Notes: generated from the sequence alone by a model not told the origin. 64,000 nucleotides of DNA from Pseudomonas mendocina (GCF_003008615.1 NZ_CP027657.1:3100001-3164000), one strand, 5' to 3'. Positions 26,473 to 35,818 are shown, numbered from the stretch's first letter. Made by a program: numbers and translations.

Positions 26473-27960
26473 TCAGTAGCGGATCATCACCGATTTCAGT
26501 TCGGTGTAGTCGTCGATGAAGGCGCTGCCGAATTCACGACCGGTGCCGGAGGCCTTGATGCCGCCGAAGGGCACCGAGGGGTCGAGGAAGGTGTGCATGT
26601 TGACGTACACCGTGCCGGCCTCGATCTGCGGGATCAGACGCAGCGCGCGCGACAGGTCGTTGGTCCACACGCTGGCGGTGAGGCCGAACGGCGAGTCGTT
26701 GATCAGCGCCGGCAGCTCCTCGACCTCGTCGTAGGGCAGCACGCAGAGGATCGGGCCGAAGGTTTCCTCGTGCAGCAGGCGATCCTGCGGCCCGTTGGCC
26801 AGCACCACGGTCGGTTCGACGAAGTAGCCGGCGCGGGCCAGCGGCTTGCCGCCGCAGACTACTTGGCTATGCTCGCGAGCCAGTTGCAGGAACTGTGAAA
26901 CCTTGTCGAACTGCGGCTTGTTGGCCAGCGGGCCGAAGTTGACGCTCTCATCCAGCGGCGAGCCGATATTCATGCCTTGCAGGGCAGCAGTGAATTTCGC
27001 CAGGGTCTCGTCGAGGCGCGAGCGGTGCACGTAGATGCGCTCCGGTGCGGCGCAGACCTGGCCCTGGTGCACGTAGCCGGTCTGGATCAGGCCGGCCACC
27101 GCGCCGTCGATATCGGCGTCGGGCAGCAGCGCGGCGGCGTTCTTGCCGCCCAGCTCCAGGGTCACGCGGGTGAGGTTGGCGGCCATGGCGCTCTGGCCGA
27201 CCTTGAGCCCGGTGGGCACCGAGCCGGTGAAGGACACCTTGGCCACCTGCGGATGCTCGATCAGGCTGGCGCCGACCTCGCCGGTGCCGTTGACCACGTT
27301 GAGCACGCCCGCCGGCACGCCGGCCTCGATAGCCAGTTCGGCCAGGCGCAGCAGGGTCAGTGGGGTGAACTCGCTGGGCTTGAGCACCAAGGTGCAGCCG
27401 GTGGCCAGCGCCGCGGCGATCTTCCACACACCGATCATCACCGAGAAATTCCACGGCACGATGCCGGCCACCACGCCCACTGGCTCGCGGCGGGTGAAGG
27501 CGGTGTACTGCTCGCCCATCATGGACGGAAACGACGGGCTCATGGTTTCGCCGTTGATCTTGGTCGCCCAGCCGGCGTAGTAGCGCAGGAAGATGGCGCT
27601 CTGGCCGACTTCGAACATGCGCGAGAGGTGGATGGACTTGCCCGAGCAGAGGGTTTCCAGTTGCGCCAATTCCTCGCCATTGGCCTCCATCAGGTCGGCC
27701 AGGCGATTGAGCACCACGCCGCGCTGGTAGGGCGAGGTTTGCGCCCACTCGCCCTTGAAGGTACGGCGGGCAGCGGCGACGGCCGACTCGACCTCGTCGG
27801 CGGTGGCGCAGGTGATCTGCGCGATCACTTCACCATTGGCCGGGTTGACGATGGGCACGCGCTTGCCTGATGTACCCGCGCGGTATTCGCCGTCGATGAA
27901 ATGGGCATGGTTGCGCTGAAGGAACTCGCGCACCTGGGGCAGTAGGGAAATGTCGCTCAT
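26473..27960 (-). CDS. feaB: Aldehyde dehydrogenase, phenylacetaldehyde dehydrogenase type
   Basis: The enzyme oxidises an arylacetaldehyde to the acid with NAD. The 495-residue protein has PWNFSVMIGVWK (Asn171), LVLKPSEFTP (Lys194), the general base Glu269 in LELGGKN and the nucleophile Cys303 in GQVCAAPERI. Length and sequence fit the FeaB/PadA group. It is the last gene of a GMC-porin-ALDH operon whose promoter carries the tandem operator. In this island the likely substrate is indole-3-acetaldehyde, giving indole-3-acetate for the iac genes. This is inferred from context. Confidence 0.88.
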   Translation of the reverse strand: MSDISLLPQVREFLQRNHAHFIDGEYRAGTSGKRVPIVNPANGEVIAQITCATADEVESAVAAARRTFKGEWAQTSPYQRGVVLNRLADLMEANGEELAQLETLCSGKSIHLSRMFEVGQSAIFLRYYAGWATKINGETMSPSFPSMMGEQYTAFTRREPVGVVAGIVPWNFSVMIGVWKIAAALATGCTLVLKPSEFTPLTLLRLAELAIEAGVPAGVLNVVNGTGEVGASLIEHPQVAKVSFTGSVPTGLKVGQSAMAANLTRVTLELGGKNAAALLPDADIDGAVAGLIQTGYVHQGQVCAAPERIYVHRSRLDETLAKFTAALQGMNIGSPLDESVNFGPLANKPQFDKVSQFLQLAREHSQVVCGGKPLARAGYFVEPTVVLANGPQDRLLHEETFGPILCVLPYDEVEELPALINDSPFGLTASVWTNDLSRALRLIPQIEAGTVYVNMHTFLDPSVPFGGIKASGTGREFGSAFIDDYTELKSVMIRY

Positions 27961-27988
27961 GGGATCATCCTGAAGTAGAGGTTAAGGG

Positions 27989-28882
27989 TCAGAGAGGGAT
28001 GGCGATGTTCAGCCAGAACTTGTCGCCTTCCGGGCGATTCTGTACGTCGAATTCGCGCTGGTAGCGGCCCTGGATGTTCAGGCCGCTAGCCATGGAGTAG
28101 GAGAACTGCGGGCCGAGGGCCATTGCACGGCCCTTGAAATCACCCATTACGGCGCCCTCGCCACTGTCGCCACTTACCTGTCTGTAGGCGTAGCCACCGA
28201 TACCCACGCCCCAGTTGCCGAAGTGCTTGGCGGCGACGAAATCTGCATGCACCTCATTGCCGGAACGGTAATTGGTGTCACGGTTCTCGTAGTTGTGATC
28301 GAACATGGTCTTCATCGAAAACTCGTAGCCGGCCGCGTTGCGGTAGGTGAAGGCGAACAGCGGTTCGAGGGTGACGTAGTTGCGGCCGATGTTGGCCAGC
28401 TCGTTCTTGTCGTAACGGCCGGTGGGCAGGTAGATGTCCATGCCGACGATCCAGTGCCAGTTGCCGCTGTGCCAGCCGATGGCGAGCGGGTCGAAGATGA
28501 AGTCGCCCATGCCAGCGCGGCTCTGCCGGCCACCGGCGCCCAGGTCGACGTCCACGTCGGCAGCGACCAGAAACGCATGCATTGCCCAGTTGCCGCCGAG
28601 GATCTTCTTGTCGGTGACGTGAATCGCGCGAAGGATGGTGGCGGCGGTACTGACCTTGAAATCGTCGAAGGCCGGGTTATCGTTGGCAAATTTGTCGGCG
28701 GTGTAATAGGTGTTGTAGCTGACCAGGTAAGTGCCGGGCGGTGGCAGGGCGCCGGTCATGAAGCCCTCGCTGCCGTTGGCGTAAGCACCGCCGCCGCCCT
28801 CGGTGGCCAAGGCGTTCTGGGCGACGGCGAGCAGGCAAAGAAGGCCTGGAGCAATCAGGTGGTGCAGGGAGAAAATGCGCAT
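27989..28882 (-). CDS. Outer-membrane protein, MetA-pathway-of-phenol-degradation/SphA-like
   Basis: The 297-residue precursor has a signal peptide (cleavage near ALA-TEGGGG) followed by a barrel: EGFMTGALPPPGTYLVSYNTYYTADKF, FIFDPLAIGWHSGNWHWIVGMDIYLPTGRYDK, ending WLNIAIPL. This pattern is that of the outer-membrane family encoded next to phenol, sphingosine and other hydrophobic-substrate catabolic genes. It lies between the GMC and aldehyde dehydrogenase genes, so it may pass the alcohol or amine substrate across the outer membrane. Confidence 0.82.
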   Translation of the reverse strand: MRIFSLHHLIAPGLLCLLAVAQNALATEGGGGAYANGSEGFMTGALPPPGTYLVSYNTYYTADKFANDNPAFDDFKVSTAATILRAIHVTDKKILGGNWAMHAFLVAADVDVDLGAGGRQSRAGMGDFIFDPLAIGWHSGNWHWIVGMDIYLPTGRYDKNELANIGRNYVTLEPLFAFTYRNAAGYEFSMKTMFDHNYENRDTNYRSGNEVHADFVAAKHFGNWGVGIGGYAYRQVSGDSGEGAVMGDFKGRAMALGPQFSYSMASGLNIQGRYQREFDVQNRPEGDKFWLNIAIPL

Positions 28883-28959
28883 GGAAAGTGGTTCCTCGAG
28901 CTGATTTTCAGGCGAGCGCCAGCCTTGACGCACGGCTGGCGCCAAGGTGGCGAGGGCAG

Positions 28960-30660
28960 TCAGGAGCGGCTGGCTTCGACGAGTGAAGCGCTGTGGGCTC
29001 CGAGCAGCTGATTGAGATCGAGCACCTGTTCGGCTGGCGCATCGAGTGCCAGGGGCGCCTTGCCGAGAATGAAATCGGCGCCGCGCTCACCGAGCATGAT
29101 TGCCGGCGCATTGGTGTTGCCGCTGGCGATCTGCGGACACACCGAGAGGTCGATTACCCGCAGGTTGGGCACACCGTGTACGCGCATCTGCAAGTCAACC
29201 ACCGAGTCGCCTGGCTCGACGCCCAGGCGGCAGGTGCCGCCGGGGTGGTAGACGGTCTTGACGGCCTTGCGCACGAAGGCTTCGATGCCAGCGGTGTCGC
29301 GCCAGTCGATGTTCTCGGGCGCGGTGATCTTCTTGATCAGGCTGCGCAGCGCGGGCTGCTGCATTAGGCGCAGGCCGGCCTGCACGGCGCGAATCTGGCC
29401 TTGCAGATCCTCCGGGTCGCCCAGGTAGTTGGGGTCGATCAACGGCAGGTCGGCCGGGTCGGTGCTGCGCAGGCACACCTCGCCACGTGCCTTCGGGCGC
29501 AGGTGGCCGACCTTGACGGTAAGGCCATGCTCGGCGGCTGGAGCGACCTCGCCCGGGGTGTTGTCGAAGTTGTCCATCACCGGCAGGAACATGAACTGGA
29601 TATCCGGCCGGCCAGTGCCCTGGGTATCGATGAAGCCGCCGCCTTCGAGAATGTTGCTGGTCAGCAGGCCGCTGCGAAAGGCCAGCCACTGGGCCATGTG
29701 CTTGATGCCGCGCAAGCCCTTGTCTTCGCCAAGGATGCTATTGGGTTCATGAGTGGTGGCGTTGAGCGACAGGTGCAGGTGATCGTGGAAGTTCTTGCCA
29801 ACCGGCAGGTCGACCAGCGTCTCGATGCCGTGCTCGGCGAGATGCTCCTTGGGGCCGACTCCGGAGAGCATGAGAATCTTCGGGCTGCCGAAGGCACCGG
29901 CGCTGAGGATCACTTCTTCACGCGCGTTGACGGTGGTGGGCGCGCCGCCTTTCTCGCTGAAGATCACGCCGGTGGCGCGGCCGTGCTCGATCACCACCTT
30001 GTGTACCAGGGCGTCGGTCACCACACGCAGCCTGCTGCTGTCGCGTACCGACTTCAGGTAGGTACGCGCGGTGCTGGCGCGGGCGCCGTTACGGGTGGTG
30101 GTCTGGTAGAAACCGACGCCTTCCTGGGATGCGCCGTTGAAGTCGTTGACGTAGGGCAGGCCCAGCTCTTGGCCGGCACGTACGAAGGCCATGGTCATCG
30201 GGTGGCGATAGCGGTTTTCGCTGACCGGCAGCGGGCCGTCCTGACCGTGGAACTCGCTACCCAGGCTTTCGTTGGCTTCGGCTCTCTTGAAATAGGGCAG
30301 TACGTCGCGGTAGCCCCAGCCCGGGCAATTCCAGTCGCTGACCCAGTCGTCGTAGTCCTGCTGCTGGCCGCGGATGTAAATCATGCCGTTCACCGAACTG
30401 CCGCCGCCGAGCACCTTGCCCTGGGCGATGATCATCTCGCGGTTGTTGCAGTGCTTCTGCGGTACGGTCATGTACGGCCAGGACTTTTGTTGAAAGACCT
30501 GCACTACAGTGGCCGGCATGGTGTGAAAGGGACTGCTGTCCTTGCCGCCGGCTTCGAGCAGCAGCACGCTGCCGGCATCTTGCTGGATCAGTCGGGCGGC
30601 GACCACGCAGCCCGCCGAGCCGGCGCCGATCACAATGTAGTCATATTCCTGATGTGGCAT
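28960..30660 (-). CDS. GMC family flavin alcohol oxidoreductase (choline dehydrogenase/AlkJ-like)
   Basis: The 566-residue protein opens EYDYIVIGAGSAGCVVAARL, the FAD-binding motif, followed by LLLEAGGKD and the GMC signature GGGSSVNGMIYIRGQ. A second signature is GAFGSPKILMLSGVGP. The C-terminal catalytic region has YHPGGTCRLG and SGNTNAPAIMLGERGAD. It should oxidise a primary alcohol to the aldehyde used by the ALDH two genes downstream. In context, tryptophol or 2-phenylethanol are candidates, by inference. The start at 30660 fits the family; the upstream in-frame extension crosses the operator. Confidence 0.85.
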   Translation of the reverse strand: MPHQEYDYIVIGAGSAGCVVAARLIQQDAGSVLLLEAGGKDSSPFHTMPATVVQVFQQKSWPYMTVPQKHCNNREMIIAQGKVLGGGSSVNGMIYIRGQQQDYDDWVSDWNCPGWGYRDVLPYFKRAEANESLGSEFHGQDGPLPVSENRYRHPMTMAFVRAGQELGLPYVNDFNGASQEGVGFYQTTTRNGARASTARTYLKSVRDSSRLRVVTDALVHKVVIEHGRATGVIFSEKGGAPTTVNAREEVILSAGAFGSPKILMLSGVGPKEHLAEHGIETLVDLPVGKNFHDHLHLSLNATTHEPNSILGEDKGLRGIKHMAQWLAFRSGLLTSNILEGGGFIDTQGTGRPDIQFMFLPVMDNFDNTPGEVAPAAEHGLTVKVGHLRPKARGEVCLRSTDPADLPLIDPNYLGDPEDLQGQIRAVQAGLRLMQQPALRSLIKKITAPENIDWRDTAGIEAFVRKAVKTVYHPGGTCRLGVEPGDSVVDLQMRVHGVPNLRVIDLSVCPQIASGNTNAPAIMLGERGADFILGKAPLALDAPAEQVLDLNQLLGAHSASLVEASRS

Positions 30661-30705
30661 GTGTTGGTCTCTCGCGAAGGGGTCGAGATAAATCGTCGAA
30701 GCGCC

Positions 30706-30769
30706 ATTCAAGCCTTTACCGACCAGAAGAAATTGATCGTGCTGGACAGTCTTTTGTACGTCGCTGCCA
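30706..30769 (-). promoter_or_regulatory. Operator and core promoter of the GMC-porin-ALDH operon
   Basis: Toward the GMC gene, TGGCAGCGACGTACAA (30769-30754) and TGTCCAGCACGATCAA (30748-30733) are 21 bp apart. After 21 further bases comes TTGAATGGCGC (30711-30701), where TTGAAT is a possible -10. The next promoter, at 32081-32149, has the same block at the same distance. The 304-base gap 30661-30964 holds nothing else of note. Confidence 0.7.
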
Positions 30770-30964
30770 AATTCCCCTGCGCCTGGAACCTGTCTACGAT
30801 CTGCTATGCGCGAGCCTGGCGTCGTCAAATACTCCAGGGCCGTGCTCAGTAGATTGTTCGGGGCGGATCGGTGAATCACTGGGCGCTATTCATAGCATCC
30901 GGCCAGGGTGGAAAAATTGATCATGGCGGACAGCTTGTTGTAGATGCCTGCCACTCTGACGCCG

Positions 30965-32020
30965 TCAGTGCCGGGCGGCTCTGACTCGCGTCCAGGCCTC
31001 GTCGAGGATCTGCTTCTGGCGGGGCGGCAGGCCTTCCAGCAGGTAGCTGCGGCGTCGCTGTTCGGCCGTCAGCACTTGCGCCGGATGCTCGGCGGCGAAG
31101 CTCTGCATGGCGGGCGCAGTGCTGGGCAGCGGCGGATAGAAACGGGTGGCGCGGGCGTTAAGAATGGCTACGGGCGGGTCGATGAGAAAGTCGATCAAGC
31201 GGTAGGCCAGCTGTGGATTGGCGGCGTGGGTGGGGATCGCCAGGGTGTCGATGTAGATCGCCGCGCCTTCGTCTGGAATCTGGTAACGCAACTGCGCATT
31301 GCCTTCCATCGCCCGTACCGCATGGCCGCTCCAGGCCATGGCCAGGCACAGGCGGCCAGCGACCAGCTCGTCGACGAAGGCCCAGTTGTTCAGGGTACGC
31401 AGCAGCGGCGCGACCGCTTCGAGGCTGCGCAACTGACGCACGATCTGCCGGTCGCTGCTGGCAGACAGGCGCCGGCCGCGGTAGTTGAGCAGCAGCGAGC
31501 CGGTTTCCTCGGCAGCGTCCAGCAGACCCAGTCCGCAACGGCTCAGTTGCGCCGCCTGCTCGGGATCGAACAGCAGGCTCCAGCTGTTGGGCAGCGCGCC
31601 GGCGTAATGTTTCTGGGCTTGTTGCGGGTCGACCACCAGGCCGATGGAGCCCCATAGATAAGGCACCGCATGACGGTTGGCAGCTGGGATGCCGGCCAGG
31701 GTCGACAGCAGCCAGGGATCGAGGCTGGCGTGATGGCGCAAACGGCCTGTATCCAGTGGTGCCAGGCGGCCCTCGGCGATCAGTTGTTCGAGCATGAAAT
31801 GGCTGGGCATCACCAGGTCGTGATCGGTATCGGCGGCCAGCGCCGCGAGCAGTTCGTCCGAGGTGGTGAACGCCTGGTAATCGACGCTGATGCCGGTCTG
31901 CGCGCGGAAGTCCTCGAGCACCTGCGGGTCGATATAGTCCTTCCAGCCATAGACGCGCAGCACCTCCTCGGCATGGGCGGTGCTGGCAAGCAGGAGCAGC
32001 AGGGCGAAGAGCCGCTTCAT
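30965..32020 (-). CDS. Orphan polyamine-type periplasmic binding protein (PotD/PotF-like)
   Basis: The 351-residue precursor has a signal peptide (cleavage near AHA-EEVL) and opens LRVYGWKDYIDPQVLEDFRAQTGISVDYQAF, the classic spermidine/putrescine-binding start. It then shows LVMPSHFMLEQLIAEG and a hinge region typical of the fold. No potABC-type permease or ATPase is nearby. Its promoter carries the same tandem operator and core as the GMC operon, so it belongs to the amine regulon. It may bind an aromatic amine for uptake or signalling; this is inferred. Confidence 0.85.
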   Translation of the reverse strand: MKRLFALLLLLASTAHAEEVLRVYGWKDYIDPQVLEDFRAQTGISVDYQAFTTSDELLAALAADTDHDLVMPSHFMLEQLIAEGRLAPLDTGRLRHHASLDPWLLSTLAGIPAANRHAVPYLWGSIGLVVDPQQAQKHYAGALPNSWSLLFDPEQAAQLSRCGLGLLDAAEETGSLLLNYRGRRLSASSDRQIVRQLRSLEAVAPLLRTLNNWAFVDELVAGRLCLAMAWSGHAVRAMEGNAQLRYQIPDEGAAIYIDTLAIPTHAANPQLAYRLIDFLIDPPVAILNARATRFYPPLPSTAPAMQSFAAEHPAQVLTAEQRRRSYLLEGLPPRQKQILDEAWTRVRAARH

Positions 32021-32080
32021 CGGAAGGCCTCCAGGCAGGACGAATGGCGAAGGGCATCGGGTTGGCCGATGAGCTCGTGT

Positions 32081-32149
32081 GCGCCATTCAATCGCCCTGG
32101 GCCGGGCGTCGCTTGATCCTGGTGGCCAAGTTCTTGTACCTGGCTGCCA
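32081..32149 (-). promoter_or_regulatory. Operator and core promoter of the orphan binding-protein gene
   Basis: Toward the gene, TGGCAGCCAGGTACAA (32149-32134) and TGGCCACCAGGATCAA (32128-32113) are 21 bp apart. TTGAATGGCGC (32091-32081) follows after 21 bases, identical in sequence and distance to the GMC promoter. The remaining part of the gap 32021-32376 holds a dispersed repeat. Confidence 0.7.
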
Positions 32150-32171
32150 GACGCTTTGTTTTCAGCGTCTG

Positions 32172-32193
32172 TTTACGACCTTGCGAGCTAGAG
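32172..32193. repeat. Dispersed TTTACGACCT repeat
   Basis: It matches 3459-3480 at 19 of 22 bases. It lies in a 227-base stretch (32150-32376) between the chemoreceptor stop and the operator above, in which I see no gene. Confidence 0.45.
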
Positions 32194-32376
32194 ACTGGCT
32201 AGGCGCAACGACCAACGGGAGTAACAGCCGTAGGCTGGCCCGAAGGGTGAGCGCCAGCGAGTCAAACGCCTGAGAAAGCGCAGTTTACGGACTGTAAATG
32301 AGCATTCGACCGGGCTGGCGATCCAGGGCGTTTTTAACGACGCCAGGCCGACGCGCAGCAGGTCGTAGGCAGGTTC

Positions 32377-33933
32377 TCAGCCTTTGAGGAAGCGTTGTGC
32401 CAACCCCAACTGCGACTCGGCCAACTGGTGCAGTGCCTGGCTGATCTCGCTGGTGCGTCCGGCCTGTTGGCTGGTGCGCTCTGTGAAGCCGGCGATCTCA
32501 GTGATCTGCTGGTTGATCTGCTCGGCGACCTGGCCCTGCTGCTCGATGGCGGCAGCCATCTGCAGGCTCATGCCGCTGATCTGCGCGACCTCGGCGCAGA
32601 TGCGCGTCAGTGCCTGGCGCGCCTGCTCGACGTCGGTACTGGCGCGCAGGGCCGCCTGTTCGCCGCGCTGCGCGGTGGCCAGCGCAGTGCCGCTGTCCTG
32701 ACGCAGGGTTTCCAGCGAGCGCTGGATCTCGTGGGTCGATTCGCGGGTGCGCGAGGCGAGGCTGCGTACCTCGTCGGCGACCACCGCGAAGCCGCGCCCG
32801 GACTCGCCAGCGCGGGCGGCCTCGATGGCGGCGTTGAGGGCCAGCAGGTTGGTCTGCTCGGCGATGCTCTGGATCACCGTGGCCACGCCGCCGATGGATT
32901 CGATGGCCGCCGCCAGGCTGCCGACTGCCCGGCCAATTTCGCCTACCGAATGGCGCATGGTCTGGGCCGAGCGCTGGCTGTCGTCAGACAGGCGCTCGCC
33001 ATCACGGGCCAACTGGTCGGCGTTCTGCGCGGCTTGCGCGGTGTGCTGCAGGTTGCGCGACAGTTCCTGGATGGTGGCGCTCATCTGGTTGATCGCGGCG
33101 GCGGTCTGCTCGGTTTCGCGCACCTGGCGATCCAGTTGCTCGACCGAGTGATCGACCACGTCGGCCGAGGTCCGCGCCTGCTGACGCAGTACCACGCTGT
33201 TGATGCAGATGCGCGACATCACCGTGCTCATGCGCGCGCGCTGACTTTCCAGGGCCATGGCCAGCAGGCTGGTCGGCCCGGGGTGCTGGGCGTATAGCGG
33301 CGTCAGCAGCGGGTCGCTGTAGGCCTGGGCGTGCTGGGCGAGCAGGGTGCGGCTCAGTTGGCGCTGACGCAGCGCTGGCTGCAGCCCGGCGAGGCCCAGT
33401 GCCAGCAGCAAAGGCAGACCCAGGGCGGCCGGCAAGTAGGCCAGCAGTGTGGCCAGCGCCAGGCCCAGGCCGAGCGCCAGTTGCAGGCCATGACCCAGCA
33501 GCAGTTCGCTGAACCGCTGAAGTGGCTTCCAGGGTGCCTGGCCCTGTGCCAGGCGCGCATAGAGGCGCTCGGCCTGGCGCGCCTGCGCCGGCTCGATGGG
33601 TTGATAGACGGTGCCCAGCGCCGCCAGCTTGCCGTCATCGAACAGCGGTACCACATAGAGGTTGTGCCAGTCCGCGTCACCTTGTCTGTGGCGGATCATC
33701 ACGGGTGCCGTCCATGGCACGCCAGCGCGTAGCGCACGCCACATGCTGGCGATCACCGATGCCGGCATGTGCGGGTGGTTGATCAGTTCGTGAGGCTTGC
33801 CGACCACGTCGTGTTCGGCGTAGCCGCACATGTCCAGATAGGCAGCGTTGCAGGTGAGCAGGACACCCTGCGGATCGAGCCGGGAAATCGGTGGCTCCTG
33901 GAAACCTGTTGGGATGCTGGCGGCAGCTTGCAT
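32377..33933 (-). CDS. Methyl-accepting chemotaxis protein with N-terminal PAS domain (Aer-like)
   Basis: The 518-residue protein has a PAS domain (about residues 15-110: [39 protein letters not shown]) and two closely spaced hydrophobic spans near residues 145-185. A methyl-accepting signalling domain follows with the hairpin tip [16 protein letters not shown](S)[15 protein letters not shown]. This is the Aer layout, sensing from the cytosol rather than by a periplasmic ligand domain. The start at 33933 follows GAGGAG. Its position in the island suggests it helps cells find the substrate or the redox gain from it. Confidence 0.9.
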   Translation of the reverse strand: MQAAASIPTGFQEPPISRLDPQGVLLTCNAAYLDMCGYAEHDVVGKPHELINHPHMPASVIASMWRALRAGVPWTAPVMIRHRQGDADWHNLYVVPLFDDGKLAALGTVYQPIEPAQARQAERLYARLAQGQAPWKPLQRFSELLLGHGLQLALGLGLALATLLAYLPAALGLPLLLALGLAGLQPALRQRQLSRTLLAQHAQAYSDPLLTPLYAQHPGPTSLLAMALESQRARMSTVMSRICINSVVLRQQARTSADVVDHSVEQLDRQVRETEQTAAAINQMSATIQELSRNLQHTAQAAQNADQLARDGERLSDDSQRSAQTMRHSVGEIGRAVGSLAAAIESIGGVATVIQSIAEQTNLLALNAAIEAARAGESGRGFAVVADEVRSLASRTRESTHEIQRSLETLRQDSGTALATAQRGEQAALRASTDVEQARQALTRICAEVAQISGMSLQMAAAIEQQGQVAEQINQQITEIAGFTERTSQQAGRTSEISQALHQLAESQLGLAQRFLKG

Positions 33934-33976
33934 GACACGACTCCTCGGCTGTGGCCTGCGTCGGCAGGCCGTGCGC

Positions 33977-34744
33977 TTACCAGTGCATGGCCCGTTCGGT
34001 GCGCATCTTGCGCACCATGGCGTCATAGAACTTGGTGGCGAAACCACTCTCGCGGATCAGCATCGCGGTGAGGTCGGAGCACTTGGCGGCGATGCCGTCC
34101 TCCAGCGGGTTGTCCTCGCCGCCCAGGGCACCGGCGGCGCACTGGTTCTCGGCAGCGCGCTGCACCGTCCAGAGCAGGAAGAAGGTCTTCTCGATGCTGC
34201 TCTCGCCTACCGCGATGCCGTGGTTGCGCAGCACCAGCACGTGCTTGTTGCCGAGGCTCTCGATCATCCGCGCCTTCTCGTCATCGAACAGGGTGATGCC
34301 CTCGAAGGTGTGGTAGCCGATGCGGCCATGCAGCTGGGCGCCGTAGAAGTCGTCATGGGTGAAGCCGCGCTTCTTCTGCACCACGGCGGAGATCGGCGTG
34401 GTGTGGGTGTGGATCACGCACTGGATGTCGTCACGCGCGCCGTGCACGGCGCTGTGCAGGGCGAAGCCGGCGGGGTTGCCGTCGTAGGGCGAGGGCTCGA
34501 GCTTCTTGCCGTGCAGGTCGACCTTGAGCAGGTTGCCCGGCGTGACTTCGCTGTAGTTCAGGCCGAAGGGGTTGACCAGGTAGTGATGGGCCGGGCCAGG
34601 CAGGCGTGCGGAAATGTGGTTGAAGATGGTCTCGGTCCAGCCGAACCAGTCCACCAGGTGGTAGCAGTAGGCGAGCTTGACGCGCAGTGCCCATTCTTCG
34701 TCGCTGCAATGGGCGGGCTTGCTGAAATCGGTCATGGCGTTCAT
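33977..34744 (-). CDS. Class II aldolase/adducin family protein
   Basis: The 255-residue protein has the family zinc motifs [12 protein letters not shown] (His-x-His) and [10 protein letters not shown] (third His), with [22 protein letters not shown] near residue 38. Members cleave sugar phosphates or act on hydroxy-acids. It follows the ketopantoate-reductase-like gene by 14 bases in the ABC transporter operon. Start 34744 or an in-frame ATG at 34735 are equally possible. The substrate is not known. Confidence 0.82.
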   Translation of the reverse strand: MNAMTDFSKPAHCSDEEWALRVKLAYCYHLVDWFGWTETIFNHISARLPGPAHHYLVNPFGLNYSEVTPGNLLKVDLHGKKLEPSPYDGNPAGFALHSAVHGARDDIQCVIHTHTTPISAVVQKKRGFTHDDFYGAQLHGRIGYHTFEGITLFDDEKARMIESLGNKHVLVLRNHGIAVGESSIEKTFFLLWTVQRAAENQCAAGALGGEDNPLEDGIAAKCSDLTAMLIRESGFATKFYDAMVRKMRTERAMHW

Positions 34745-34758
34745 GGCGAAGTCTCGTA

Positions 34759-35769
34759 TCAATGTGCGGGGGAATGGACGTGACCGGGTGCGCTGCGAAA
34801 GCGCGCCAGGGCGAGGATGTCCTGGGTGGTGGGCATGGCCAGGCCCTGGTAACCGGCCAACTCGACGACCGCGTCGCCGATGGCGGCCAGCTCCAGTGGC
34901 CGACCCTGTTCGTAGTCCTGCAGCATCGAGGTGCGCACCGCACCCATACCGGCGCCCAGCTCCATGAAGGTCTGTGGATCGAACTGGATGCGTGCGCCAT
35001 AAGCCGCAGCAGTGAGCAGGGTTTCCTGGAGAATCTTGCCGACCACCGTCTTCAGCTCGGCCTGGCCGTAGAGCTGCTCCAGGGTCGCGCCGGTGACCAC
35101 CGACAGCGGGTTGGAAGTCAGGTTGGCGATGATCTTGGTCCACAGCTGATCGCGGATACGCTCGGTAGCGCGTGCCTCGATGCCGCTGGCGGCGATCAGC
35201 GCGCGCACCCGTTCCAGGCGTTCGCTCATCTGCCCGTTCGGCTCGCCGAAGATCATCAGGTGCGGGTTGTTCGAGCGCACCACGCCCGGTGCGCTGCTTT
35301 CGGCAGTGATGAACACCACGCAGCCGAGTACGTGGTGCAGGTCGAGGCTGGCGCTGAGCATGCCGCCGGGATCGACGGCTTCGACGCGGCGGCCGGCGAG
35401 TCGGCCTTCGATGCCGTGGAAGTACCACCAGGGCACGCCGTTGACCACTGGCACCACCACGGTGTCGGGGCCGATCAGCGGCGCCAATTCGGGCAGCAGG
35501 CCAGCCAGGGCCGGCGCCTTGGTGCAGATGAACAGCAGATCCTGTTCGCCGAGTTCGCGGCAGTCATCGCTGGCGCTGACGTGCACGCGGTGTTCGCCGT
35601 CCAGGTCGGTCAACTGGATGCCGTTGTCGCGCAGCACGGTGAGCGTCTTGCCGCGTGCCAGCAGGCTGACCGGTTGGCCGCTTTCGACCAGGCGCGCGGC
35701 AAGGGTGCAGCCGATCGCGCCGGCACCGGCGATGCACACGCGCAGTGGCGTTGGGTTGAGCATGAGCAT
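34759..35769 (-). CDS. 2-dehydropantoate 2-reductase family protein
   Basis: The 336-residue protein opens VCIAGAGAIGCTLAARL, the NADP-binding motif. The conserved Lys/Asn region LWTKIIANLTSNPLSVVTGATLEQ is in the second half and the C-terminal ApbA domain is present. Members reduce branched 2-keto acids; PanE itself acts in coenzyme A synthesis. Its place between an ABC importer and an aldolase-family gene suggests a catabolic reductase or dehydrogenase instead. That is inferred. Confidence 0.82.
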   Translation of the reverse strand: MLMLNPTPLRVCIAGAGAIGCTLAARLVESGQPVSLLARGKTLTVLRDNGIQLTDLDGEHRVHVSASDDCRELGEQDLLFICTKAPALAGLLPELAPLIGPDTVVVPVVNGVPWWYFHGIEGRLAGRRVEAVDPGGMLSASLDLHHVLGCVVFITAESSAPGVVRSNNPHLMIFGEPNGQMSERLERVRALIAASGIEARATERIRDQLWTKIIANLTSNPLSVVTGATLEQLYGQAELKTVVGKILQETLLTAAAYGARIQFDPQTFMELGAGMGAVRTSMLQDYEQGRPLELAAIGDAVVELAGYQGLAMPTTQDILALARFRSAPGHVHSPAH

Positions 35770-35818
35770 GCTTCCTTACAGAGCAGACGACGGCGCCCGC
35801 CAGGCGGGCGCCGTGGGT

